The translations under genes were made by a program, and so were the position numbers. The notes below the pieces were generated by a model. That model was not told the origin of the DNA. It saw only the letters and a list, made by a program, of their open reading frames with translations, and ran no database searches. A stretch of DNA of 64,000 nt. Source: Cephalotus follicularis. Lineage: Eukaryota; Streptophyta; Magnoliopsida; Oxalidales; Cephalotaceae. How positions within the stretch are numbered: position 1 is the stretch's first letter; each line of letters opens with the position of its first letter. Positions 45,239-57,647 of the stretch are shown one piece after another. The stretch is from NCBI GenBank assembly GCA_001972305.1, contig BDDD01000048.1, positions 313,437 through 377,436 of the forward strand, read 5' to 3'.

Positions 45239-48018
45239 TGTAACCCCTGGGATTTTTGTTTATTGTAATATTTCGGATTGAAATGTAAACTTATTGGGAA
45301 ATTAATGAGAATGTCAGAATTCCCAACTTTGATGATGTTTTCCAAATTTATAATGTTGAAGTTTGAAAGGAAAATGATTAAGAAATGATAAGGGTACATT
45401 TTAAGTCAAAATGGCGCAGTTTTGGGTTAAAAGCGTTGATGCCTTTATGAAAGCGTCGACGCCTACGGAATCAAAGCACACGTAAGTGGATGCACATACA
45501 CGTCGACACATGTTGATGACGTCAACGCTCTTCAAGTAAAATGCTATAATCGTCGATGCATGCAAATAAACATCGATGCTTAGCGTTGAACCTCTGACAC
45601 GTTTTTGCACTGACAGAAAATGTGGTGCAGAGGGCATTTGGGAATCATTTCTAGGTGCCTTCACATGCGTATTGTGACGTGTTATGCATGCAATATGAGG
45701 CCCTGACTTGCCAGGACTGGAAAGGATTGAAGAGGGGATGCATGTGAGTACATATAACTCCCTTGGCAGCAAAGGGGAGGATACATGGTGCTCTATGCAA
45801 CCAGGTGTGAAGAGGGGTGTAGTTGGGCAGTTATGCAGATGGAAACAAAATACTATCTGCATAAAACGCTTTGCTCCCCTTAAGCCGAACCTAGAGAAGG
45901 AAATAACACAAGGAAACAGTGTGTGTTGAGTGGGAAAACAGTGAGAAGTCGGCAAGGGAGGAGAGAACCAGAAACCTCCATTGTTGAACCACCAATGTTG
46001 AACTTGGTTGGAGCTTGGAACTTGGAGCTCATGGGATTGCAGCTATGGATGAACCTAGAGGCTATTGTGACCGGTTTTCATGGACACAAACAGGTGGACA
46101 TTCTAGTTCCTAACTTGGAACAAAAGGTAGGGGAAGTGGTGAATTTTATACATGTAATGTTGCGTTCTAAGTTAATGTAGTGCCATTAATGAAATGCATG
46201 AATTTCATGTTGATTGAGATGAATTGGGATTGTTGGATCGTTGTTATGGCTACTGTGATGTACCAAGTAACCATGCATGTGTAATCTGAATGATAAATTG
46301 AAATGGATTGGCATGTTAATTGGATTGTTTTCCCCTGGTTTTGGTGAAAATGATAAGAATGACGCTATTGGGCTGTTAAAGCGTCGACGCTCATGTTAAG
46401 CGTTGACGCCTTAATATGAAAAAGGCAGGGGACATCGACGCATAAGGAAAGCGTCGACGCCTTGTATGAAAACCTTTAGAAATGTGATATTACTTGTGGG
46501 TTACATGTAATGGTCACTTATGGTTCGTTTGAATTGTTGGTAGATTGATGAACTGGATACCTATATGGTTAACCTATTGTGGGTACTACGCCTATAAGGA
46601 ACGTTTATGGCATTGCAAATAAGTTTGGGGTTTAGATTTCCCCCTGGAATTGAGACTGGTGAAGTGATACCTCCTGGTATCATAAAAGCGTCGACGCCTT
46701 TGGTTCTGCTACGCCTCGGACTGAATACACGAGCGTTGACGCTTTGAAGTGATAAGCGTCGATGCCCTGGGGATAAGCGTCGACGCTTATCATCCTGGTG
46801 CGAATGGACTTACTTGGATTAGACCCGTTAGCTCCAGAACGACCCTAAAAATGACTCTAGGCACGTTTGAGCACATGATTGCACTGCACTTGCATTACAT
46901 TAAGTCTGGATTGGGGATTGTTAATTGAATTGGATTGTTTAATTGCTTTAAAAACGTCTTATCATTTTTAGGGAGTTGCACTCATGAATTGTTGCAAATT
47001 GCTATTTCGTATAAACTAATATGTTCAAACTGAAATGTAGTTTTGGAAATGGATTGATGCATGTTTTGAACAAACATGCCCTTTAAAAGGATCGTTACAT
47101 ATTTCAAACAATTTTGTTGTAAGTATTTTATGATGCATATTTTACTTGGAAAAAGGATTTTGTTATATATTGGCACATATATATATGGTTTCAAGTGTTT
47201 ATTATTATAAATGACTTGAATTGGATTATGATTGGGGATTATGCTGTATTAGTTGCGGTGGTGGAGATGCCATCGACGCTAGTAGGCGGGTTGGAGTCTT
47301 GGGGCCAGGAGTTGGCGAGAGGAGCCCATGTGTTGTAGTCATAGCCGAATGACTTTGGATTATGGCTTGCTTCGAGTCATCCGGAGAGTGGTGATTGGTG
47401 TGAGGAGTACAGTGTCTGGGCCAAGAGTTGGTGGCGCCTTCGTAGTTATGTAAATGGATTGTTTGATTGTAGCCATTCGGCATGTTTGCTTTATTGGCGT
47501 TATACATGTATATACACAAATATATATGTATTATTATCAGATACTATGTATTGCATTCATGATTGCATACATTACATGACATGCATTATCTTCAATTCCC
47601 GACTTGTATTTATGACTTTACTTCTTAGCCGAGTGAGGACAAAGGCTAACCCCCTACTATTACAGATTGATGCAGCGGGCACTATGGCTGCGAGCACTTG
47701 GGTTGAAGAGAAGACTGAGATGTCCTCCCTTGTTTTGGTTTCGAATAATGAACAATGTTTTATATTTGGGGATTAATGTATTTTATAATCGTATTTTATA
47801 TCACGCTCCGTTTGAGGGAAATCGACAATGATGTCGGGTATTGTTATTAAACAATTTGGTATCACGTAGTATGGGATACGTGATACGTATTAAATTCAGC
47901 TTATTTATATGATGTTTTCGCAAGTTTTTATTTATTCGTAAAATTGCATAAGCTGGATAATGTTGTGATGATTGCCATAACCGCTTTAATGTTGTCTTAT
48001 GGAAAACGGGGTGTGACA
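45239..48018 (+). mobile_element. solo LTR D2 (family D gypsy)
   Basis: 2,780 bp from TGTAACCCC to GTGTGACA with target duplication ATATC (45234-45238 and 48019-48023). The empty site is seen at 32811-32825. No internal domain, so it is a solo LTR made by LTR-LTR recombination. It contains paired GCGTCGACGC words (45435/45455, 45502/45521, 45552/45572, 46383/46402, 46434/46453 and about 46690-46790), a TATA-like GCATAAAACGC (about 45858-45868), a donor AAAG|GTAGGGG (46137) and an acceptor TTACAG (47665). Confidence 0.93.
46137..47665 (+). other. putative intron in solo LTR D2
   Basis: Donor AAAAG|GTAGGGG at 46137. A CTTAGCCGAGTGAGGACAAA-GGCTAAC box at about 47626-47650 contains a branch-point-like CTAAC, followed by CTACTATTACAG|ATTGATG ending at 47665. 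It encloses the second set of comb words. Sequence-based inference only. Confidence 0.4.
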
Positions 48019-48023
48019 ATATC

Positions 48024-49030
48024 AGAAACACATACAAGCAAGGGATTCGCGACATCCACATGCCGAAAAGAAATGAAGTGTACGACACTACACAATCAAT
48101 TCTCATACATATAATATCATATCATATCATATAACTAGAATCGATCCATACGCCCCTATCACAAATAACGTATCCATAATCCTCCACATAGGTTATCATA
48201 ACATAGAGAGACGCCATGGACTAATCACAACGCCATGGAAGTGTCATGTCCCCATGCCAAGCCTACGACATGCCTATGGTGCGCCCCATAGGTGGGTACA
48301 AAAACGCAGTACTTCACCATTTCGAAAACATTGATTTTATCATAGTCAATTTAAAACACATAAATGGTTTTCCGAAACATATCCATAAATTGTTATCAAA
48401 CGATATTATTTCATATAACACATACTTTCATAATCGAAAATCAACTCATTTATTTTCACAATAAATAGATGATCGCATAACATTTCATAAACATATCACA
48501 GCTAAATTTAAAAAGTCGGAATATTTATCTCATAAAATATCAAACTGGCTTTATTTTCAAAACATATCAAAACCCAAACATAATAGAGTTCGAGTATCAT
48601 AAATGTGAAACTGAATTGTTTCGAACAAAATCATATTAAGATAGCAAAAGAATGATAGAATCCGTAACTTATGCGATCACAGAATAATTTACGAATTGAC
48701 TGATAATTAATAATTGCCCCTCGTAGCACAAAAATCTAAAAGTTCAAATTAGGGTCTGAAAAATCATTGTGGGCATAAATCAGAATTATAACGGTGTTTT
48801 GAACCGACCTCCATTAATTAGAAGAGCAAACTGACAAACAAATTTGAAAACAGAAATTTCCTGGACTCACCAGCCGACAGAAGTAGGACTCCAGTCGACT
48901 GTTGGAAGCTTGGCAGTCGACTACCCAACATGGCCAACCGACTACCTAAACAAAACTACAGCCAGTCGGCTGGAATAGGGGTCCAGTCAACTGTGCAAGG
49001 CATAGCACTCAATTGATCAGACAGACAGCC
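48024..49030 (-). repeat. E2 5' LTR, second segment
   Basis: Continues the LTR after D2 and matches 32826-33063 plus 41339-42110. It carries the start of the AGTCGACT comb (about 48872-49030). It breaks off at CAGCC (49026-49030), where F starts. Confidence 0.83.
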
Positions 49031-51450
49031 TGTCACCCCCCATTCTAATTTACCATTAATTAAACATGGTTATCAGTTAATCCAGCATTTATTAAAATCC
49101 AATAAAAATGTAAACCTTAGCGGAAGCAATCATTCATACTAGATTATATAAAAGTATCCGCATGCAGCCCATACTACATGCATACCAAATCCTATACCAG
49201 TCATAAATTACATATCAGCAATGTAAATATAACTTAACAGAGTTTGACTTTATTACAATATTCGATAACGTTACAACTTAACAACCTCGAAATAAGAAGC
49301 CTCCAAGCATAGCTGCAATAGCACGTGCAATCCTTCAATTGAATCTGTAATTGTAGGTGTTAGCCGTTGTCCTCACTTGGCTAAGTAGGAAATATGCATG
49401 AGAATGAACATAAGAATGTAATCATGCATGGCAATTATATCATTAAACACTAAGTATATATATATTGAATACATATAAGCAATCATGCCAAATGGCTACA
49501 ATCAATCACTTTCAAGAATACCGCTCAAGGGTACAATCAATCACTACACTAGGCGGGTGTCATCTAGTGCTACCTCCTAGCTCAACCGATACACCACCTG
49601 ACTACCACCATGCACTCCGATGTGATAAACTAGGTAAACACTTATTGCCGGCACTTGGCGGGCAATACACTCACTGTCTGTAATACAGATAAGTTTGGTG
49701 AATAAGCTAGAGCCAACTCCTAGCACATCCGCTCACCTCCGTAGTCAGCGGCATACTCCGTGCCACTAGACAATTGGAAACACTTCAATCACAATCAATC
49801 ACTGAAATTACATATATATAATATGTAAAATAACACTAGTTTTCTTTGAGAAAACGGTAAACACTTTCACTTAAATTCTCTTTTGAGGAAACAATAAAAC
49901 ACTTCAATGGATGTGCCTCACGTGGAGGAAATGGTAAAAACACTTCACTAGGTTTCCCTTTTGAGGAAACAACAATACACATAGTTTTCTTTAAAAGCAG
50001 TAATAGAAAACCTTGACCATGCATATAGCATCAATAGGTAAATCACTTGAAATAATTTGATAGATATTTAATATCTATAACAATATATCACTTTCAATAA
50101 TATGCAATCACTCAATCAATACAATCATTGGTGGTTCCAGGAATCCAACCACATAAATGCAAGCAAACATATGCTCAGAATGTAAAACAGTCACTATTGG
50201 CGTCGACGTGTATCTTAGGCGTCAAAGTGCACTTATGCGTCAACGTTTATCTTAGGCATTAACGTCATCTATGCGTCACTCTTTACCCACGAGTGTTAAC
50301 ACATTAAGGAAGGACCTTAGGCGTCAACGTTCAATATTGGCGTCGACGCGTTAAGGTAGGAACCTTAAGCGTCAACGTCGTCCTTTTAGGCATCGATGTC
50401 CTGGGAAAACCAGTAGGTACTTAGGCGTCGACGTAAATCATCCTAACCGTACGAAACATCAACTATTTCCAGTTATAGCGTTAACGTCAACCACTTAGGC
50501 GTTGACGAAAACCAACCTATCCGTACAAAATACCGCCTATTCCACTAAAGGCGTTAAGGTAAATCACTTAGGCGTCGACATGAATTGAACGCAGAAGGAC
50601 AATCAGTTAACAATCATTTCAATCACGCATGGATTTAACACTTGGAATCAACATGCAAGCACTCACAATCACCATAACACAATATACATGCAATATTTTC
50701 ATAAACATGTCATAAACCCTACTACCTACCTTTGATTCCAAGTTAGGAATCCAAAGTCCACTTCTTTAAGCTTTAATCCGATCCTCAGCTTCTCCAAGCC
50801 TCAAGATCCAGTTCGATCACACCACTTCCGAGTTCCAAGATCTGGTCCTCAACTTCTTCACCTGGCACAAAAATGGTGGAACAATAACGCTCTCACTCAC
50901 TCTCTCTTTCACTGGTGTGAGGTTCGGAGAAAAGGAGAGGAGCTTTAATGGAGTCACTCCTCCCTCTCCTTCCTCATGGCAGGTGACAAGACCTCCATCA
51001 ATCACTTCTCTCCTTTATTTTCATCAGTGAAGAGCATGGGGAAGTGCAAAATCTCGCACTTTTGTCCCTCACGCGTCTTCTATCCTTCCTTTAACATATT
51101 CTACCGACACTTTAGGCGTCAACATCAACGCTAGGAGTCGACGCGTTGACTCCATGTTTGGCGTTAACAAGCTCTCACTTAGTCGCGTTAACGCCTAATT
51201 CCTTTTTGTTCACCAGCAATGGACATTAACGTCCTCGCATGGCGTCAACGCCTTAAGGAAAGAAGCCTTAAGCGCGTTTCAGTATTACTCGGCGTCGACG
51301 CTGATTCCTTTACATTAAACACTCAATCTTCCTTCAATGCCCATAACAATAAGCTAATTAAAAGGACAATTAGGAAAGAATCTCATATCAATGTATAACT
51401 TTATTCGGGAATCATACAATATACATGGAATTGAAATTGCGGTCATTACA
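49031..51450 (-). repeat. element F 3' LTR
   Basis: 2,420 bp from TGTCACCCCCC to GTCATTACA. The element strand shows a first comb 150-350 bp in (about 51110-51300), a second at about 50201-50590, a donor-like AAAG|GTAGGTAG at 50729, and an acceptor-like TTACAG ending at 49345 next to the TTAGCC...GGCTAA box (about 49359-49382). Family F is closest to B in this window. Confidence 0.87.
50200..50590. repeat. GCGTCGACGC comb in LTR F
   Basis: Cores occur near 50202, 50221, 50239, 50258, 50275, 50295, 50323, 50342, 50371 and 50392, and more to about 50580. Gaps are 17-21 or 28-29 bp. Words include GCGTCGACG, GCGTCAACG, GCATTAACG and GCATCGATG. Spacing is shorter on average than in A, B or E. Confidence 0.75.
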
Positions 51451-51909
51451 TTCCCCCTTCCTTATAGAAAACTCGTCCCCAAATTTAGCTTTACATCCCA
51501 AACAAGTAAGGGAAGGTCTCTATCATATCAGCTTCACGTTCCCATGTAGCTTCTTCAGCCCCGTGAAACTTCCACAATACCTTCACAATAGGAATAGTCT
51601 TATTCCTTAAAACTTTCTACTTCCTGTCCAGAATCTTCACTGGCCATTCTTCGTATGACAGGTCATCACTAATAAAACCAGGGTCATAGTTAAATATGCG
51701 AGAGGGATCAGGCACGTATTTCCGTAGCATGGAAACATGGAATATGTTGTGTACATTCGACAAGTTGGGCGGCAACGCTATCTGGTATGCAACTTCCCCA
51801 ACTCTGTCCAGTATCTCATACGGCCCAATATACCGTGGAGCTAGTTTCCCTTTCATGCCAAACCTGCATATACCTTTCAAAGGCGAGATTCTCAAAAACA
51901 CATGATCTC
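51451..51909 (-). pseudogene. element F integrase end and chromodomain
   Basis: After the purine tract (element strand AAGGAAGGGGGAAT, about 51451-51464), pol text reads back from FPYLFGM through a chromodomain (VKILDRK, a stop at about 51617, VLRNKTI) and the GPYEILDRVGEVAYQIALP block to DHVFLRISPLKG. There element G interrupts at 51909. It is very similar to the matching part of B. The remainder of F must lie right of the window. Confidence 0.85.
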
Positions 51910-52779
51910 TGCAACAACCCGCTCCCAAAACCCGAGCCGTTACAGAAAACTGGGATGACTTTAACCATAACCCATGGCACAAACTGGTCATATAAACTTC
52001 CTTCTCTCATCTTCTCCTTCATTTTTTTTCTTCTCTTCCCAGCACATCACAAGAGCAGAGGACTGGACATCCACCTGCACCTCGGCTACCCACTGCAGCA
52101 AGGTCTTGCCGCCACGCGTCAAGGTCTTGCCTATCCTCTTCCTCCACGGCAGAGGACCAGACCTACAACAACTTGGATAAAGCATTCATGGATTCACACA
52201 TACATGATAAAGGAAAGAGTAGAATTAGATAGTCATTTTTATAGTGGTTCGGCACAGAATTTGCCTACGTCCACTTCCTCAATCATCCATGAGGTTCCAC
52301 TAGTATGAAGTTCATTACATACAGAGTTACATAGCTTATCAAATATTGAGAATGAAAGGATAGCCACGCGGGCCATACATAGTTGAGAAGCCGCACCAGA
52401 CTTCATTCATTCAAGGGAGCTATGCCAAACCAGAAGCCACTACTCAACAAAACCCGAGGAGAGCATCCCAAGGATGTATTATAAAAAGTAGCAGGGGACT
52501 TCATCGAGCAGAGAAACCCAACTCACCGTTTCATTAAATCCTCAACACTGTCTTCCAAAAGATGCACCGTATCAGTTAGACCCGAGGAGAGCACGCGTGT
52601 TCTACATGTGATAACTTAACACTGTCTTCCAAGACACCAACACGGACCATGTCACTTAGACACAAGGAGAGCACCCTCGTGTTCTACACGTGATCACGTA
52701 ACATCCTCGTCTAAGGTTAGAGGAAACACATCCTCCACAGACCTTCTCCTCTGGACCCTTGATCACCACCTCTGCAATA

Positions 52780-53100
52780 TGCCAGACGAGGACCTCTGCA
52801 ACATGTCAGACGACGACCTCTGCAACATGTCAGACCACAACGCCAGACCACTAGTACTGCAAAGTATCGGACCACAAGCCAGACCACAACCTCTGCAAGG
52901 TATCAGACAACAAGCTAGACCACAACCTCTGCAAGTTGCAAGACAACAAGCCAGACCATAACCTCTGCAAGGTGCCAGACCACAACCTCTGCACAAGCCA
53001 AATCACAAACTCTGCAAGGTGCCAGACCACAAGCCAAACCACCACCACTGCCTGCCCAGACAACAAGCCAGACCGCAAGCACTGCCTGCCCAGGAGCTCG
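52780..53100. repeat. ACCTCTGCAAGGTGCCAGACC array in LTR G
   Basis: About ten diverged units of roughly 27-33 bp share CACAACCTCTGCAAGG and CCAGACCACAAGC. A matching array lies in the right LTR at 60350-60690. Both reading directions give spurious repeat proteins. Confidence 0.8.
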
Positions 53101-53404
53101 GCACTTCAAGGGTACGCACCCCTGCGACGTAGTTCGGCAAGTTTTGCATGTCTACCTTTAGGCATCATCCACAACAGCAAGATGTAGAATGCCACAACAA
53201 TTCCACTACCTGCCCGCAGAGAAGCCATGGACACCTACTCACTACAGAGCACCAGACCATCCACAGAACAACAGCCCTTCCAGGGATATCAAACCATCCA
53301 CAGATGTCAACCCACTCCCAGCACCAGACCAGGTAGCCCGAGGAGATTCACGCTCGAGAAGGCATCTTTAACAAAACACCAGAGAAGCCACTTCGCTCAG
53401 TCAA

Positions 53405-53695
53405 CGCCCGAGGAGACCACCATACAAGCAATGCCCGGGGAGACCACCACACCAGCAAATGACCGATGAGACCATCACACTAGCAATGCCTGAGGAGACC
53501 ATCACACTAGCAATGCCCGAGGAGACCACCACATAAGCAAATGCCCGAGGAGACCATCACACTAGCAAATGCCCGAGGAGACCATCACACTAGCAAATGC
53601 CCAAGGAGACCATCACACTAGCAATGCCCGAGGAGACCATCACACTAGCAATGCCCAAGGAGACCGCCACACAAGCAATGCCCGAGTAGAACATC
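53405..53695. repeat. 27-28-bp GCCCGAGGAGACCATCACAC array in LTR G
   Basis: About eleven units of GCCCGAGGAGACCATCACAC followed by TAGCAAT or TAGCAAAT lie in tandem. The right LTR has about ten (61008-61285). Unit order and variants differ between the two, so the arrays have changed since insertion. Confidence 0.85.
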
Positions 53696-55328
53696 CCACT
53701 AGAATTGCCCGAGCACAAGGAACGACAACGTTTAATATAAGCTAAGCCTGGGATCAACACAAAGGCCCGTGGACAAACACCAAGAATGGGACAACTACCC
53801 GAGGTCCCTCCAACACTCAACTTACACTAAGGAGATGAAATTTCACCCTGGCCCACTACCCAAGGGATCCACCAAGGCTCACCCGAAAAAAATCTTCAGG
53901 GACCAAGCTGGTCCGAGGTCAGGAGGACGGGCAAAACTAAGGAAAACTTCTTACTTTCACACTTCCATAGTCGGGACCACCTCGGAAAGCCCAAATAACA
54001 ACTCCGTTGAAGATCCATTAACATGGTCATGGGCTAAAGGACTGTACACATCCCTCATATACACATATATATACCCACTTATAGAGCACTGCATGAACAT
54101 CGACAGAAGGGCTACGCGAGCACTCCTTCCTCGACAATCACATGTTTAGCGCACCTCAATACATGAACATCGATCGAGGGGCTACGCAAGCCCACCCCCG
54201 TCGGCAATCACGAGCTCAGCACTACACTATATGAACATCGATCGAGGATCTACCTCGTCGGCAATCCTGTAGCATTAGTATCGTCCAAGGAGCCCGCGAA
54301 TCACCGCTCAACGCTACCCTTGACGAGATGACAGAGCAGAACATCGGCTCAGAGGTAAGTGTATTACCACTTAGATCATCTCGGGCCGGCAATCTCATGC
54401 CTGAAGACTCCATTATGACCATAACAAATGTATTCGTCACATAAGATCTGAGGAGCCTCATCTGCCCAGAATATAAATGCTAAAACACAAACTCACAAAA
54501 CACCTCAACACAAAATGGTTAAGTTAGTATAACCATAAACGAAACAACAGTAAAACGTCACATACCTGGGTCTCTCAACACCAGCTCCTGCAACGCTTAC
54601 CAGTTCCTTGGAACTCCGAATCCACCATACCACAGGATTCTTCATATTCCCAGAACTCGAACAGCCCACCTAGAGCTTTGGATCTACCAACGGATCCATG
54701 TTTCGCCATCTCAGTTGTCAAACACACCAGGGATACCAACTTTCTGCTCAGTGTACTGAGAAACTCCGAATCCACCATACCACACTTGGGTAAGGATATC
54801 AAAGACCAGTGAGAATCACCTTCAACCATGTTTAACTACAGAAGAAATGGAGAAGAAGAGGAACAAGTCTTGTAGAGGAGATGCTTAGTCACGCCAGCAG
54901 TAAGGATCCAACGAAGAGGAAACTTGAACCTCACAGGGAGTACTCACAACTCACCCAGATAGAGTTCACTCCGTCTTCCCTTTTCTTCCTTCTTCTTCTT
55001 CCTACCTACTTCTCACAGACTTCTTCTCTGCTTCGCACTAACTTCTTCTCTACTTCCCCCTAACTTCTGCCCAAGGCGCCAGATATATCACTCCAAACAC
55101 TCTCCCTGACACACGTCTTTTCACCTTGGAAAATGTTAGCTTCCCTTGTAAGCTTCACTTATGGGCTTAGTCAAAATAAATGACTCTTCCCAATAACGCC
55201 AATTTGGGCATTAATATTGCATAATAGAGGACTCCGAAATGGCTCAAGGAAAATAATAAAACCCAAACCAGGCCTTCACAAACAGATGACAAAGAGAATC
55301 CTCTACAAAACTGTACCTGGGTAATACA

Positions 55329-57013
55329 ATCCCCCCCACCCCCTTTAAGAATTTTGTCCCCAAAATTCGCTCGCCTGCAATGATAGAAGCCGATGAGATA
55401 TCACACTACTCGGTAAGACCTTTACAATGCCTGACGAACCCACCCAAGCAGGACTCCAGAGTTCGTAGTCTGAGGACTCCTTAAGGTCCAGAGATGCTAT
55501 CCAACATAAGTCCGAGGATAACCCATCCGAGGAAACTGCTCAGCAAGATATTCAGGTTCAGAGAAATAAGGTTGCTCAGGAAAATCACAGTATCAGGGGA
55601 CAGAAGATGCTTCAGACTACGGGAACCACTTCGGCAATAGATGAGCTTCTCTGCAGTCATAACCACAGCAATCCTCCGCAACATGCTTATACCAAAAATA
55701 AGATACAACCTGCTGGAACAACCATCAGCAATGATAAAAGAGCTGTGCCAGAAGTCCATAGACCATAGGAGATCAGCTAGAAAATTTATCAGCAACATAT
55801 ATGAACAAATACCACTCCCCGACCGGAATGACCATCAATTATAATATATGTTGTGCCAACATCACGTCAGCAAGATAACAAGATAAGCCAGAACAACGTC
55901 GGTCGTTTCTTTAGATGCTCAACCATGGTGGAGCCACAGCCGCAATACCTGCAAAACAACACATCATACCAAAACCTTGGCCCACAGGCCCATACAAGCA
56001 TTTGCCGCCGAAAATCTATTAGCTCATCTCAAACGGCCCGTACACCGGGCTGGAGGAAAAATCATGGCTATAGGGTGTGCGCCGTCCCTACTCATGTCAA
56101 CACATGGATACCATGACTCGGTCTCCAACAGAGGTTCCTTTGGCTCGCAAGCACTATCCTTCCCCCTGAGGACTCATGACCGCTCCACAAGGGTTCCCGG
56201 CTGATCAGGCACGACCCTCCCCCTAAGAGTTAAAGCAGATCACCAGCGTTGACGAATGGCCAGCACCGCAGTACCTGTAACCCCCGCATCAGCATAGTGT
56301 AGGAGAACATCGATCGAGGGGCCCGCGTATCACCGCCAGAGCTCCGCCCTTGTCGGCAATCACCTAGATCCACTGGCAACTTCCATCGGAGGTCAGCGGT
56401 TCGCAAGCACGACTCATCCCCGAGGGGCAATGCACAAACGATGAACATCGACTGAGGGGTCTGCAGGCAACACCCTTGTCGGCAATCATGATGAGGACAT
56501 CGACAGGGAGGTCAGCGCATCACCGCTCAACCCCTCCCTGGTCGGCAACCCCATGTCCGAGAACTTAGCATGGTCTGACCAACGAAGTTAGCGGATCCTC
56601 GGCTGCCCCCACTCATCATTCCATCATAGACCAATGAAATGAGCAGATCCAGGTATGGAACCCAGGCACAGTCACACCCAACAGTTTCATCATAGACAAT
56701 GGCACTGCTGAATGGAAAGGGGATCGAACGCACACTCCTACTCGGCCATGAGAGCCTCGCATATCCAGCATCCAGGATCCGTAACTGTACCATGACCATC
56801 GAGAGAAAGGGCTATTGCAGCACACCTTCATCGGAAATCATGTACAAGAGCATCGTGAACATCGAGAGAAGGGAAATTCCAGCATACCTTCACCGGCAAT
56901 CACATGCAAGGGCAGTCCACAAGATCTGTTGATCCTACGTGTCTGCACTCAACGCAACAATTCGTTATAGACCGACGAAAGGTGCAGATCTGGGTATGGA
57001 ACCCAGGGGCAGT
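55329..57013 (-). other. element G internal region, left part, no coding domain
   Basis: After the purine tract I find no gag, pol or other known domain. Repeats resembling the LTR itself occur here: GAACATCGA(T/C)(C/T)GAGGG...GTCGGCAATCA near 56305-56360, 56438-56490, 56490-56545 and 56845-56895. A phrase CATAGACCAATG(A/G) recurs at about 56625 and at 59038. The region may have formed by copying of LTR text into the interior. Confidence 0.6.
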
Positions 57014-57220
57014 TGTTTAGCATAAAAATGTGTTGTTTTTAATGCATTATTTATGATATTTTTATGCTTGGAATAGACTACTTTGGTTGTGTTTCAATGA
57101 TTTTCAGGTACAAGTGTTTAATCACCAAAGTGCAAGAATACTACCCTAAAGTGTGCAAAATTGGAGCTTGAAGTGTAAAGATTGAAGAAGAGCAAAATTC
57201 TGCAGAAAACAGACCAAAGA

Positions 57221-57560
57221 AGTCGACTCCTTTCAAAAGAAGTCGATGTCTTTTCTGGGTTTACAATAAAGTCGACGTCTTTCAAGAAGAAGTCGATGTC
57301 TTTTCTGGAAAAAATGCAACAATCTTCAAGGAGCTATGAAAAAGAAGTCGACGTCTTTCAAGAAGAAGTCGACGCCTTTCATACAGATCGATGTCTTTCA
57401 CACAACACATCGATGTCTTTTAACAAAATTGGTCTGTAGCTTTTGGAGCAAAAGAAGTCGACGCCTTTCAAGAAGAAGTCGACACCTTTCTCTCACATCT
57501 CAGCAAAGTCGCGATTTTTACACAAAGAAGTCGACTCCTTTCCTAAAGAGGTCGACGCCT
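57221..57560. repeat. paired AAGTCGACGYCTTT comb in solo LTR K
   Basis: Six pairs start at 57221/57241, 57270/57291, 57346/57367, 57386/57407, 57456/57477 and 57529/57550. Spacing within pairs is 20 or 21 bp and between pairs 40-76 bp. Words are AAGTCGAC(G/T)(T/C)CTTT and CATCGATGTCTTT. The layout is the same as in the SIRE-like LTR. Confidence 0.9.
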
Positions 57561-57647
57561 TCCTCTGCAGCAGAAATAGAAAGTTTAGATTTTTGCCATA
57601 TTTTGTAATTAGGATTGCTTTTATTCAGTTTTTGATCAACTTAGTAG

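Larger units (their letters stand above)
51910..55328 (-). repeat. element G left LTR
   Basis: 3,419 bp. It includes the GTGGACGTAGGC...CCGAACCAC block (minus strand, about 52222-52275), two tandem arrays (52780-53100 and 53405-53690) and a TATA-like GTATATATATG on the minus strand (about 54063-54075). It also has ACATCGATCGAGG-type repeats at about 54095-54250. Open frames here, including Cys/Gly-rich repeats, are by-products of the arrays. Confidence 0.85.

Noticed and set aside
45686-46180. Small open frames at 45708-45929 and 45923-46180 as host genes
   Set aside because: They lie inside solo LTR D2 between the TATA-like site and the donor-like site, and show no known domain or conserved start context.
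52763-53109. Cys/Gly/Leu-rich repeat proteins in several frames
   Set aside because: By-products of the CCTCTGCAAGG tandem array in LTR G; the same pattern recurs at 60342-60713.
54090-54350. ATCGATCGAGG repeats of G as another TCGA comb
   Set aside because: Spacing is about 70 bp and irregular, and the repeated unit is a long phrase with no short palindrome at 20-21 bp steps, so I do not count it with the combs.
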